The notes under the pieces were generated by a model, which made no database searches, was not told where the DNA came from, and saw only the letters and a program-made list of their open reading frames with translations. A DNA stretch of 64,000 nt, from assembly GCA_017520935.1 (NCBI GenBank), contig JAFXEF010000035.1, positions 62,001-126,000 of the forward strand, read 5' to 3'. The stretch's first letter is position 1; each line of letters starts with the position of its first letter. Shown here piece after piece: positions 1 through 8,298 of the stretch. The stretch comes from Bacteroidaceae bacterium (GTDB lineage: Bacteria > Bacteroidota > Bacteroidia > Bacteroidales > Bacteroidaceae). The position numbers and the translations under genes are program-made.

Positions 1-68
1 TGGAAATACAAACTGCTGTTGCCTTATTTTATGTAAACCTCAAACGAATTATGAAGCTAATGTCATAA
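1..68 (+). pseudogene. possible C-terminal end of a transposase (partial at window edge)
   Basis: An open frame (third frame of the window) runs from the edge to a TAA at 66-68 and encodes the last 21 residues of something, ending FYVNLKRIMKLMS. The pattern of an aromatic residue, then V-N-L-K-R, close to the stop resembles the tail of several DDE transposases (IS1182/IS5-like), where an N-L-K-K/R helix ends the protein. The body lies outside the window, so neither family nor intactness can be judged, and another reading frame also stays open to position 33. The call is a weak resemblance only. Confidence 0.22.
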
Positions 69-118
69 CCAGAGGATTTAAGGAATCGTTTCTGTAACCA
101 GAAGGTGTAAATAAACAA

Positions 119-172
119 TAAAAACAGGAAGGGATATTCCAATTATTGGAAATCTTTCTTCCTGTTTTTATT
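119..172. terminator. bidirectional intrinsic terminator
   Basis: A perfect 13-bp stem (119-131 with 158-170) is flanked by A-rich sequence on the left and T-rich sequence on the right, so it can end transcripts from both directions: the partial gene at the left edge and the fucosidase gene on the minus strand. The loop contains a second small palindrome (TCCAATTATTGGA). The rest of 173-317 shows no gene. Confidence 0.7.
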
Positions 173-317
173 TTGTAAAAAGGTTAGTGGCTAAATGACT
201 ACTTTTTTTAGCACCATAAAAACGACACACCCCCTTCTTATAGAAGTCTTATCCTATTCTTTACTTGTTGCTCTAAAGAGGGAAAAGAAGACCTGAGAGT
301 CTGAATCTGTTAGCGTG

Positions 318-3300
318 TTAGCGTCTAAAGAACTTCTTTCCACCAGTGATAAATACTCCCTGTGTGCCACCATTTGCGGCCAGACGGCCATCAATGGTGT
401 ACACCTTGCCACCCTTCTCAAGGGTGGTCAAGGTATGAATGTGTGAAGATTCAACGGTGTAGTCAATCACTACGGTGCTTCCCTTGGCGCAGGGGATAGT
501 GGCAATGCCATGCTCATCGAGGTTAACGCCCACCTCGGTACCGTCGACGGTAATCTTGGCCTTGGCGATGTCCATGGCACCACGCTTGCAACGTACACGG
601 AGTTCGGCACCTGCATTGCTGATGATCGTAACCTTCTGGCACTTACCCTCGCTCCAGTTGAAGTCTACGGTAAAGTTACCCATGGCCTTCATGCCGGTCA
701 CCTTGCCGGTCTTTTCCCAAACTGCGGGCAGGGCAGGAAGCACGTTGATGTAGCCATGTGCACTCTGCATGAGCATCTCGGCAATACCGGAGCATACACC
801 GAAGTTACCGTCAATCTGGAACGGAGCGTGCGAGTCGAACAGGTTGTAGTAGATACCGCCTGCACCGGCATTGGTGCCATACGAAGTAGAGTGTTTCAGT
901 GCATTCTTGATGATGATGTGGGCGTGGTCGCCATCCTGAGCACGTGCCCAGAGGTTCACCTTCCAACCCATTGACCAGCCGGTAGCGGCATCGCCACGGA
1001 GCTTGAGTGAGTTCACGGCAGGCGTGAAGTACTCGCTCTCGGGAGTAATCTGGTCCATGGGGAAGAGAGCCATCATGTGCGACATGTGGCGGTGACCGCG
1101 GTCGTTGGAGATATCAAACGGCGAATACTTCCACTCGCGGAGCAGCTTCTCGCCCTTCTTGACACCGTTATAGGTGGCACCCCAAGAGCCGGTATAGGTC
1201 TCGGTATGCAAGCCTTGGTCGGTCTTTTCGAGGTAAAGGTCAAGCTTGGCAATGTCCTCATCGGTGAGGTTCACGGCCTCCTTGCCACCGAGGATGTCGA
1301 TGGCCTCCTTGATATTGGTAAAGAGGTAGTAGATCATCTGCTGAGCATGGGCAGTACCGTCTTCGGTCTGGTTGTCGTGCTGCTCGGCACTGAACTCATT
1401 AGGAGCAACAAAGGTGCCGTCGGGCTCAAACTTGTAGGCCGGTGAGTAGTTTCTGACTCTCTCCTGTTCGTCTTTGGTGTTATCGAAACCACGATCCTCG
1501 ATGAGACGGTGGAACCAGAACTCGGCAGCACTCCACATCACGGGGAAGGCCTCTTTGAGGAACTCCTTATCCTGCGTGTAGCGCCAGTGTGTCCATAGGT
1601 GGCTGGTATACCATACATTGGCCACGAGATAGTTGTCACCCCAGGTACTCATGCTGTTGTAGAGCGATGATTCGGTGAGCACGCTCCAGCCATGGCCATT
1701 GTTGTATTCCTTGCCGACCTCTTTCCAACCTGCGCTCTGTGCACCACGGATGATGAAGTTCACGTAAGGTTTGTGCAAGTCACTGAGGTTGGTAATCTCG
1801 GTGGGCCAGTAGTTCATCTGGATATTGATGTTGGTGTGGATATCAGAGTTCCAGGGTGAGTCGGTGCCACGATCGTTCCAGATACCCTGCAGGTTGTTGG
1901 GTGCTGCTATAGGCTTGCGGTTCGAGCTGATAGCCAAGTAACGTCCGTAGTGGAAGTAGAGCTGTTCAAGGAACAGGTGGTCGTTTGCCTTGCTGTCAGC
2001 ATTACTATTATTAGGGAAATAGTTGTCAATCAAAGTTTTGGTATCTACAGTCGGAGTTGCCAGTCCGAGATCAAAGGTCATGCGCTTGGTAATGGCAGTG
2101 AAGTCGGCTACGTGGTCGGCCTCCACAGCATCGAACCCCTTGGCTGCTGCAGCCTCAATCTCGCCCTTCACGCCAGCGTCCACATCAGCAACAGTCTCGT
2201 TGGTGAAGTAGTTGTCGAGCACCTTCATGTCGCCGTTGAAGTTGGTGCCGCCCTTGAGATAGAAGGTCACTTCGGTGGCACCTGTCACGCGGATACCGGC
2301 CTTGGTAGTGGTCACGGTAGCGTTCTCGTCGGCTACCACGTGCAGACGAGCCGCATACTTCACGGTCATGGCACCTGAGAACGATGCGGTACCGTCTTCA
2401 TAGGTCACTGCGCCGGCGTTGATGCCGCTGCCCGGTTCGAGGGTAAAGAGGAGGTCGAGCTTGTCGTCACCCTCGCTCTTGTACTGTCCGGCAATCACCT
2501 GATCGGGTGCCGAGCTGAGGTACCTGCGCACCTGCTTGGTGCCGTTAGCGTTCTTGAACTCCACACCGGCAATACCCTCTTCAATATCAAGGTAGCGCAC
2601 GTAGTCGGTCACGCCCTCCGTATAGATGCTGGCATCGTTATTGGCAATGATGAGCGAGCCGAAGTTCATGAAGGTACGGTTACCGCCAGCAGCACCTACC
2701 ACATTGGCAGGACCGCTCCAGAGAGTCTTCTCGTTGAACTGCAGTTCCTCGTGAGCCACACCACCGAATACCATACAGCCGAGTTCACCGTTACCGAGAG
2801 GCAATGCATATTCCATCCAAGGGTAGCTCACACCGGCTGCCTCAGCTGAGGTGGTGTACCACAGGGTATTGGGGTTCTTGGGATTGTAAGTCTCGATACC
2901 GGCAATCTCAGAAATCTCGTGGATGTACTCATCGGGATAGAGTGTACGGTCGGCCTCGGTGAGGAAGAACTGGCTGCCAACATCATTGTTTGTTGCAGCA
3001 CTGCTGTTCCAAAGGGCGAGATAGTCGCCACGCTTGTTCCAGTAGTTGCTGCCGGAGCCTGCAAGCTTGATGTACGAAGCCTTACCGTCAAATTTGATGG
3101 AACCATCGAAAGTGGTTGTGTATGACTCCGTGGCAGGGTCGACCATCGAAGCACGTGCTCCACCCTCGCTTCCTGTCATTCCCAATACTTTTGACAGGCC
3201 GGTAGAGTAGTTATATACTGCATACGTGCCATTGCTCTGCTTCACAAAAGCCCAGATGCCCTTGTTGTCCTTCGGCAGGTTAGTGTTGGTGAGCAGCAGA

Positions 3301-4067
3301 TTGCCACCGTTTACATATCCTTCAGCCAGACTCACATAGCCGCCATGGCCACCACGGATGGTGTAGAACTTGGTAGCATTGTCCATGTAGCTCACATAGA
3401 TGGTAGTGCCGTCGATGCTCACTACAGCAAACTTGCCTTCGATATCCGAAACAGCCAAGTCGTCCTTCTTCACCCGATTGGTTGTCTCGAAGGTGCCGCC
3501 ATGCTTATACTCCTTGCCATCATAGGTTACGGTTGCCTCCTCGGCACCCAATACCGCCACGGTATAGGTTTGCGGACCCGTCACCACTTCGGTAATCATG
3601 TAACAGTTGCCGGGATCGGTCGTTGTCCAGCCATTTACAACGATACCCGCATCCATCTGGCCACTCTCTTGTGAATTCATGCCGTTGCCGCCGATGAGCA
3701 GCTTCCACGGATAACTGCCACTGACCTTCTCCAGTGTCAGTGCCGATGAGGCCGATGCGGTGTAGCTGCCGTCGGCACTCACGTATTTCTCAGCCCCCAT
3801 GCTGTAGAGGTAGTAGTTGCCGCTCTTCTTTTCGATACGGAATTGCTGGTTGGGGTCTTCAGCATTCTGCGATACTGCGCCTACCGACTTGCCGGTGCTC
3901 GAACATATCTGGCCAGGCAAAGCTGGGCTGTAAAGCAGGAATGCACGCGCACTGTTCAAGGTGTACACCTTGTCGTTACTCAATTGCGACAGGTCAGTCA
4001 CTGTCTGTGCCTGCACAGTGAAAATCATGCACAGGAAAGCAACAAGGATAAATGAAATTTTTCTCAT
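318..4067 (-). CDS. secreted GH95 alpha-L-fucosidase with N-terminal lectin-like region and T9SS-type tail
   Basis: Encodes about 1249 residues. I chose the ATG at 4067 because it starts a clean signal peptide (MRKISFILVAFLCMIFTVQAQ, the last 2 residues around the cut); the frame stays open 15 codons further upstream without one. Residues about 22-385 look like one or two beta-trefoil/lectin-like modules. The GH95 N-terminal beta domain begins near 400 (LWYTTSAEAAG, PLGNGELG) and the (alpha/alpha)6 catalytic part spans about 670-1090. Family catalytic neighbourhoods are visible: TNINIQMNYW (Asn746/Asn748), APNEFSAEQ (Glu889/Glu895) and QIDGNFG (Asp1086). The end, VYTIDGRLAANGG then GVFITGGKKFFRR, is a divergent type A-like sorting tail. 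The family releases alpha-1,2-linked fucose from host and plant glycans. It is probably exported to the cell surface and monocistronic. Substrate linkage cannot be read from sequence. Confidence 0.9.
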   Translation of the reverse strand: MRKISFILVAFLCMIFTVQAQTVTDLSQLSNDKVYTLNSARAFLLYSPALPGQICSSTGKSVGAVSQNAEDPNQQFRIEKKSGNYYLYSMGAEKYVSADGSYTASASSALTLEKVSGSYPWKLLIGGNGMNSQESGQMDAGIVVNGWTTTDPGNCYMITEVVTGPQTYTVAVLGAEEATVTYDGKEYKHGGTFETTNRVKKDDLAVSDIEGKFAVVSIDGTTIYVSYMDNATKFYTIRGGHGGYVSLAEGYVNGGNLLLTNTNLPKDNKGIWAFVKQSNGTYAVYNYSTGLSKVLGMTGSEGGARASMVDPATESYTTTFDGSIKFDGKASYIKLAGSGSNYWNKRGDYLALWNSSAATNNDVGSQFFLTEADRTLYPDEYIHEISEIAGIETYNPKNPNTLWYTTSAEAAGVSYPWMEYALPLGNGELGCMVFGGVAHEELQFNEKTLWSGPANVVGAAGGNRTFMNFGSLIIANNDASIYTEGVTDYVRYLDIEEGIAGVEFKNANGTKQVRRYLSSAPDQVIAGQYKSEGDDKLDLLFTLEPGSGINAGAVTYEDGTASFSGAMTVKYAARLHVVADENATVTTTKAGIRVTGATEVTFYLKGGTNFNGDMKVLDNYFTNETVADVDAGVKGEIEAAAAKGFDAVEADHVADFTAITKRMTFDLGLATPTVDTKTLIDNYFPNNSNADSKANDHLFLEQLYFHYGRYLAISSNRKPIAAPNNLQGIWNDRGTDSPWNSDIHTNINIQMNYWPTEITNLSDLHKPYVNFIIRGAQSAGWKEVGKEYNNGHGWSVLTESSLYNSMSTWGDNYLVANVWYTSHLWTHWRYTQDKEFLKEAFPVMWSAAEFWFHRLIEDRGFDNTKDEQERVRNYSPAYKFEPDGTFVAPNEFSAEQHDNQTEDGTAHAQQMIYYLFTNIKEAIDILGGKEAVNLTDEDIAKLDLYLEKTDQGLHTETYTGSWGATYNGVKKGEKLLREWKYSPFDISNDRGHRHMSHMMALFPMDQITPESEYFTPAVNSLKLRGDAATGWSMGWKVNLWARAQDGDHAHIIIKNALKHSTSYGTNAGAGGIYYNLFDSHAPFQIDGNFGVCSGIAEMLMQSAHGYINVLPALPAVWEKTGKVTGMKAMGNFTVDFNWSEGKCQKVTIISNAGAELRVRCKRGAMDIAKAKITVDGTEVGVNLDEHGIATIPCAKGSTVVIDYTVESSHIHTLTTLEKGGKVYTIDGRLAANGGTQGVFITGGKKFFRR

Positions 4068-4104
4068 GATACAATGGTTTTTTAATATATATTTTTTATT
4101 CAAT

Positions 4105-4167
4105 CTATTCAATCACGGTTTTCTTGCCACCCACGATATAAATCCCCTTCTCGGTAGGTTCGGTGAG
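4105..4167 (-). pseudogene. orphan T9SS tail fragment upstream of the fucosidase gene
   Basis: In one minus-strand frame, 20 codons flanked by stops read LTEPTEKGIYIVGGKKTVIE and then TAG. This is the hallmark end of type A-like sorting domains of this window (compare GIYIIDGKKTLIKK at the end of the 1274-residue protein). It lies between the fucosidase promoter and its start codon and has no gene body. I read it as the remnant of a deleted surface-protein gene or a product of recombination between tail sequences. Confidence 0.65.
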
Positions 4168-4243
4168 CTAAGGCTACTTTCTTAAGATTGTGTGACCATG
4201 CGTTTGATTTGTTCATATACATGCGTGTTTTCCATTCTCGGTA

Positions 4244-4275
4244 CAAAAATAATATAAATTCTTAAGTTTCGCAAG
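4244..4275 (-). promoter_or_regulatory. promoter of the GH95 gene
   Basis: On the minus strand a -7 box TATTTTTG (4244-4251) is preceded at 20 nt by CTTG (4272-4275), close to the Bacteroidetes TTTG/TAnnTTTG consensus. The predicted 5' leader is about 170 nt and includes the orphan tail fragment. Confidence 0.6.
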
Positions 4276-4399
4276 TAAGAAACAGAGAGATAAAAGGGAG
4301 CAGCTACAAAACCGTATGTCAAGCATAAAGAAACGTCACGGCGGATATACCGAGCCTCACACTATGATTTATGTATCACACAGCACACAGATGAATTAT

Positions 4400-4535
4400 G
4401 TCTCACACCGCAGACCTACGCAGAAGTGCACTTGCTTCGCTCGTGCATGTCGCTGCACCGAGTGCATACATCCCGGAGGTAGCTGCGAGCGAAGCAATGC
4501 AGCCCCATTCTGCGTAAGTCTGCGGTGCGTGAGAC
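4400..4535. repeat. family-1 palindromic repeat (copy 1, diverged arms)
   Basis: Imperfect inverted repeat: the left arm at 4400-4425 starts GTCTCACACCGCAGACC, and the right arm at 4508-4535 ends with its complement (one mismatch and a 2-nt indel). The loop carries GCTTCGCTCGTGC and GCTGCGAGCGAAGC stretches resembling the loops of the copies near 31.5 and 52.6 kb. It lies in the 970-bp gap between the fucosidase and POT genes. Small frames inside it are not believable genes. Confidence 0.6.
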
Positions 4536-4546
4536 TAAAATTGTTT

Positions 4547-4622
4547 ACGTGAGACCAAGAGAGCACTCGGCGAAAACGCCGACAAGCGCGAGCGAAGCGA
4601 AAATCGGCTGAGGGTGTGACAT
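4547..4622. repeat. partial family-1 repeat adjacent to copy 1
   Basis: Starts with GTGAGACC and ends with GGGTGTGAC. Inside is GCACTCGGCGAAAACGCCGAC followed by AAGCGCGAGCG, closely matching the loop of the copy at 31486-31632 (GCACTCGGCGAAATGCCGAC). Probably a truncated second element directly abutting the first. Confidence 0.5.
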
Positions 4623-4688
4623 AAGTCTTTGGATGAAAGAAAGAAATCAACATGCAAAGATATAGCATTTCTCTATATCCACCAACGG

Positions 4689-4849
4689 GTGTCCGGCCAA
4701 TACCGTCTGTCCGCGGACATCTCACAGGCACTGTTTTTACCTCGCAAAGGAGGTGATTTTTGTTTCATCGCGATGAAACAAAATTTTTATCGCGTAGAAA
4801 CAAAATTTTCTTCGTGAGGGAGTGTTTTTGCTTCAATGGCTGTTTGTCC
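4689..4849. repeat. family-2 dispersed repeat (copy 1)
   Basis: Shares two blocks with 42720-42885: a 22-nt identical block (4697-4718, CCAATACCGTCTGTCCGCGG core) and a 40-nt identical block (4769-4808). The second block consists of two tandem units of about 21 nt (TCGCGATGAAACAAAATTTT and TCGCGTAGAAACAAAATTTT). In this copy it overlaps a perfect 20-bp palindrome, TGTTTCATCGCGATGAAACA (4761-4780). No protein is credible here; the element is intergenic and its role is unknown. Confidence 0.7.
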
Positions 4850-4981
4850 GGCATTACGTCACAGGTGCGCCCGCCCGTTGCCACAGGTGCAACACAGCAT
4901 TGGAGCAGGTGCCCGAAAAGGTCGCCCGAGGTGTCAGCCTCAACTTGCGACAAGCTGAAGCGTAAGCCCCCTGCCAAATGA

Positions 4982-5011
4982 AAGGAGGGAAGCCAGCCGG
5001 CTTCCCTCCTT
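4982..5011 (-). terminator. intrinsic terminator after the POT transporter gene
   Basis: A 13-bp perfect stem (4982-4994 with 4999-5011, GGAGGGAAGCC arms) with a 4-nt loop, 27 nt beyond the stop codon. The minus-strand tail is only moderately T-rich. Confidence 0.65.
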
Positions 5012-5037
5012 CTCTTTCTTATGTTTTTGCTGATTGA

Positions 5038-6693
5038 TTACTTCGCTACAGCTTCGAGCTTCTTCATGATAGAGAAGATGAAGATGAATGATACGAGACA
5101 TACGCCAATCATTACAGCCCAGAGCACCCAAAGGGGGATGTTCTTGTCCCACAAGGTGGGGCCGATAACGGTGAGGTAGTTACCGATGGCAGTAGCCGCA
5201 AACCAGCCACCCATCATGAGGCCCTTGTACTTGGGAGGTGCCACCTTGGTCACGAATGAGATACCCATGGGTGAGAGCAGCAGCTCGCCGAAGGTGAGCA
5301 CGAGGTAGGTAGAGATGAGCCAGTTGGGCGACACGAGGTTAGCCTCAGCACCGGCACTCAAGGCAGTGGGGTTGGGCTGACCGATAGAAGCAACGGCCAT
5401 GATCACGAAACCGAGAGCGGCAATGAGCATACCGAGACCGATCTTACGGGGAGCAGAGGGCTCCTTGCCCCTCTTGGCCAAAGCACCAAACACGGCCATC
5501 GAAACGGGTGTCAGGGCTACCACGAAGAAGGGGTTAAACTGCTGGAAGATCTGAGGCAGGATAGGTGTAGACTCGGGAAGGCCAATGTACTGATATACGA
5601 GGAACGCCAAGCAGACGATGGCAATAGCTCCTGGTACAATCTTGTTCTTGTTCTGGAACACACCAAACAAAGCGTATACAGCGATAGCGGCTACAGCAAG
5701 GTTCCATACGCTGATACCGAGGCTCATGAAGCCGGTAGCGAAGGGCTGCGTGTAGTCACGTGCGAAGAAGGTCAGTGTAGCACCGTTCTGATGGAAGGCC
5801 ATCCAGAAGAAGAGCACAACGATGTATACGAGCACGAGGGCCACAAGGCGATCCTTGGTCTGCTTCGGTGTCAGCTCCTCTACAGCCATATCGCCGGTCT
5901 TGGGCTGAGTCTTGGCATTGTAGTCGGCATGCTTGAATGTGCCACGGAAACCGTAGTAGATAGCGATAGAAGCCACAAGCGAGATGCAAGCTACTGCGAA
6001 ACCATAGTGATAGGCCTGTGACAACTGGTCGAGGTAAGTCTGGCAGAATTCAGGCATAGGGCCTACATAACCCTGCTCAGCCTGCAGACGACCAAGGGCA
6101 ATAAGATTATCAGAAGTAATAGTGCCATCGAGGAACTGGTGAGCCAGTTCAGGAATACGGGCATGGTAGCTCAGGTTGGCCTTACCGAGGATCCAGTTGG
6201 TAACGGCGGTAGCAGCGGTAGGAGCAAACATGGCACCGATGTTGATGGCCATATAGAAAAGTGAGAAACCAGAGTCACGGCGTGTTGAGAACTTGGCCTC
6301 ATCGTAAAGGTTACCTACCATCACCTGGAGGTTACCCTTGAACAGACCGGTACCCAAAGCAATCAGCGCGAGAGCACCGATCATCATTGTCAGACCCATT
6401 GTGTCGGCTCCGGTAGGGATAGCCAGCAGTGCATAGCCGAGGAACATGATGAAAATACCGATGGTAACCATCTTGCCGTAGCCAAACTTGTCGGCGAGGA
6501 TACCGCCTACCATAGGCAAGAAATATACACCTGCCAAGAAAATAGAATAAAACTGTCCGGCCTCAGCAGCTGAGAAACCGAACTTCGCTTGCAGGAAGAG
6601 AGTAAAGATTGCAAGCATCGTGTAGTAGCCGAAGCGCTCACCTGTGTTCGCCAGGGCTAATGCATAAAGTCCTTTTGGTTGTCCTTCAAACAT
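5038..6693 (-). CDS. proton-dependent oligopeptide transporter, POT/PTR2 family
   Basis: Encodes 551 residues, with 12 or more membrane segments evident from alternating hydrophobic stretches, as usual for bacterial POT members. The family imports di- and tripeptides with protons across the inner membrane. Near the N-terminus is NTGERFGYYTM (residues 16-26), the first-helix POT signature. Its first acidic residue (ExxER) is Asn16 here, while Glu19 and Arg20 are kept; in studied members this Glu takes part in proton coupling. A second family-like segment is FLPMVGGILADKFGYGK. It sits between a sphingolipid gene and surface-protein genes, with its own promoter and terminator. Together with the M60 peptidases and DPP III nearby it fits peptide salvage. 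The family assignment is firm; the substrate is inferred. Confidence 0.93.
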   Translation of the reverse strand: MFEGQPKGLYALALANTGERFGYYTMLAIFTLFLQAKFGFSAAEAGQFYSIFLAGVYFLPMVGGILADKFGYGKMVTIGIFIMFLGYALLAIPTGADTMGLTMMIGALALIALGTGLFKGNLQVMVGNLYDEAKFSTRRDSGFSLFYMAINIGAMFAPTAATAVTNWILGKANLSYHARIPELAHQFLDGTITSDNLIALGRLQAEQGYVGPMPEFCQTYLDQLSQAYHYGFAVACISLVASIAIYYGFRGTFKHADYNAKTQPKTGDMAVEELTPKQTKDRLVALVLVYIVVLFFWMAFHQNGATLTFFARDYTQPFATGFMSLGISVWNLAVAAIAVYALFGVFQNKNKIVPGAIAIVCLAFLVYQYIGLPESTPILPQIFQQFNPFFVVALTPVSMAVFGALAKRGKEPSAPRKIGLGMLIAALGFVIMAVASIGQPNPTALSAGAEANLVSPNWLISTYLVLTFGELLLSPMGISFVTKVAPPKYKGLMMGGWFAATAIGNYLTVIGPTLWDKNIPLWVLWAVMIGVCLVSFIFIFSIMKKLEAVAK

Positions 6694-6728
6694 AATTGCG
6701 TTATTAGTTAATGATTATTAATTGTCTA

Positions 6729-6922
6729 AGTGACGTGTAAAAAATAACCTGCATCATTTTAATAAGCACCTTGCTCATGTAACAACATTATTATCAGCTG
6801 TCTTTTTAGCGTTTTTCTCTTTGCTTATCAGTCACATAGCTCGCTATGCTCCTTCTTCGCAAAAAGAAAACCATCCAAAAATACAAGCTGAAACTGAAGC
6901 AGCTTATTATTTACACGTCACT
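6729..6922. repeat. 194-bp inverted-repeat element forming the POT gene leader
   Basis: Outer arms AGTGACGTGTAAA (6729-6741) and its exact complement (6910-6922) extend inward to about 32 nt with few mismatches (to 6760 and 6891). The middle contains a small palindrome, CATAGCTCGCTATG. It occupies almost the whole gap between the serine palmitoyltransferase stop and the POT start. The POT transcript is predicted to begin within a few bases of its right end, so its 5' leader should be one long hairpin. Confidence 0.75.
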
Positions 6923-6931
6923 AAAATCGGA

Positions 6932-6963
6932 CAAAGATAATCATTATAGCGCAATCATCCAAA
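6932..6963 (-). promoter_or_regulatory. promoter of the POT transporter gene
   Basis: Minus strand TATCTTTG (6932-6939) with TTTG (6960-6963) 20 nt upstream, an exact match to the Bacteroidetes consensus. The -33 element overlaps the last codons of the upstream serine palmitoyltransferase gene. Confidence 0.75.
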
Positions 6964-8142
6964 AATTTCAAGAGCTTTGAAGCATTTTTGCATCTTGTCC
7001 AACGCATAGTCTACCTGTTCCTTAGTATGGGTAGCCATAAGGGAGAAGCGGATAAGGGTATCGTTGGGTGCACAGGCGGGTGGCACTACGGGGTTGACAA
7101 AGATGCCCTCGTCAAAGAGCATGCGGGTGACGAGGAAGGTCTTCTCCATATCGCGGACGTAGAGCGGTATGATGGGAGTTTCGGTAGCACCAATCTCGAA
7201 TCCCAACGTGCGGAAGCCGTCAAGGGCGTAACGGGTGACCTCCCACAGGTGACCGATGCGCTCGGGTTCCTCCTGCATGATATGGAGCGACTCCAAGGCT
7301 GCAGCCGTAGCTGCCGGGGTGAGCGAAGCGCTGAAGATGTAGGAGCGCGAGTTGTGGCGCAGGTAATTGATCGTGTCGCGGTCAGAGGCAATGAAACCGC
7401 CGATGGAGGCAAACGACTTGCTGAAGGTGCCCATCAGGAGGTCTACCTCGCCGGCCACACCGAAGTGATGGCAGGTGCCGCGGCCACCGATGCCCAGGAC
7501 ACCGAACCCGTGAGCCTCGTCGACCATGATATTGGCATTGTACTTACGTGCCAGGCGCACGATTTCGGGCAGTGGGGCTATGTCGCCTTCCATAGAGAAC
7601 ACACCGTCAGTGACGATGAGCTTGATGGCATCGGGACGGCACCGTGCGAGTTCACGTTCGAGCGAAACCATATCTCCATGCCGATATTTGCGTGGGGTGG
7701 AGAATGAGAGACGCCGGCCCTCCACGATGGAGGCATGGTCGAGTTCGTCACAGATGACATAGTCGTCCTTACCTGTCACGCACGACACCACTCCGAGATT
7801 CACCTGAAACCCCGTGGAGTATACCATGGCATCCTCCTTCCCTACCCACTGGGCCAGTTCGTGCTCCAGTTGCAGGTGCAGGTCGATGGTGCCATTGAGA
7901 AAGCGCGAGCCGGCACACCCCGTGCCATACCGGCGGGTAGCCTCCGCTGCGGCTGCTATCACCCGGGGGTGGTTGGTGAGTCCGAGATAAGAGTTGGAGC
8001 CGAACATCAACACACGCCGGCCATTCATCATCACCTCGGTATCTTGCTCGCTCTCTATACAGCGGAAATAGGGATATACACCTTTGGCCTTAATCTGCTG
8101 TGGCAGGTCATAGCGGGCCATACGTTTACGTAAGAGATTCAT
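6955..8142 (-). CDS. spt: serine palmitoyltransferase, PLP-dependent (alpha-oxoamine synthase family)
   Basis: 395 residues, normal length for the family. It condenses serine with palmitoyl-CoA to 3-ketosphinganine, the first step of Bacteroidales sphingolipid synthesis. Visible features are GTGCAGSRFLNGTIDLHLQ near residue 73, His136 (DELDHAS) that stacks on PLP, Asp208 (VDEAHGFG), and the PLP lysine Lys242 in GTFSKSFASIGGF. CAGSRFLNGT is typical of bacterial serine palmitoyltransferases. Relatives such as glycine C-acetyltransferase (Kbl) and BioF are less likely, and no threonine dehydrogenase or biotin gene is adjacent. The ATG at 8142 is the natural start. Confidence 0.85.
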   Translation of the reverse strand: MNLLRKRMARYDLPQQIKAKGVYPYFRCIESEQDTEVMMNGRRVLMFGSNSYLGLTNHPRVIAAAAEATRRYGTGCAGSRFLNGTIDLHLQLEHELAQWVGKEDAMVYSTGFQVNLGVVSCVTGKDDYVICDELDHASIVEGRRLSFSTPRKYRHGDMVSLERELARCRPDAIKLIVTDGVFSMEGDIAPLPEIVRLARKYNANIMVDEAHGFGVLGIGGRGTCHHFGVAGEVDLLMGTFSKSFASIGGFIASDRDTINYLRHNSRSYIFSASLTPAATAAALESLHIMQEEPERIGHLWEVTRYALDGFRTLGFEIGATETPIIPLYVRDMEKTFLVTRMLFDEGIFVNPVVPPACAPNDTLIRFSLMATHTKEQVDYALDKMQKCFKALEIFG

Positions 8143-8241
8143 CCTTATATATCGTTACAATTTTTAACTCAACGGTGGTTGGTGGGACGTGGAGTATAAC
8201 AACAAAGATGCCCGGTTTGTTGCGCCCCACTTTGCCTTGGC

Positions 8242-8279
8242 AAAAAAAATGGTGCCGCAAAGCTATGCGGCACCATTTT
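8242..8279 (-). terminator. strong intrinsic terminator after the 1811-residue protein gene
   Basis: A 14-bp perfect stem (8246-8259 with 8266-8279, ATGGTGCCGCA core), 6-nt loop, then a run of T on the minus strand, 20 nt beyond the stop. Confidence 0.9.
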
Positions 8280-8298
8280 CAGCTAAGTTTATCAAGTC

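Noticed and set aside
4316..4981. Several 70-110-codon frames in the gap between the fucosidase and POT genes
   Set aside because: All are built from palindromic repeats and appear in opposite strands at once, as inverted repeats produce.
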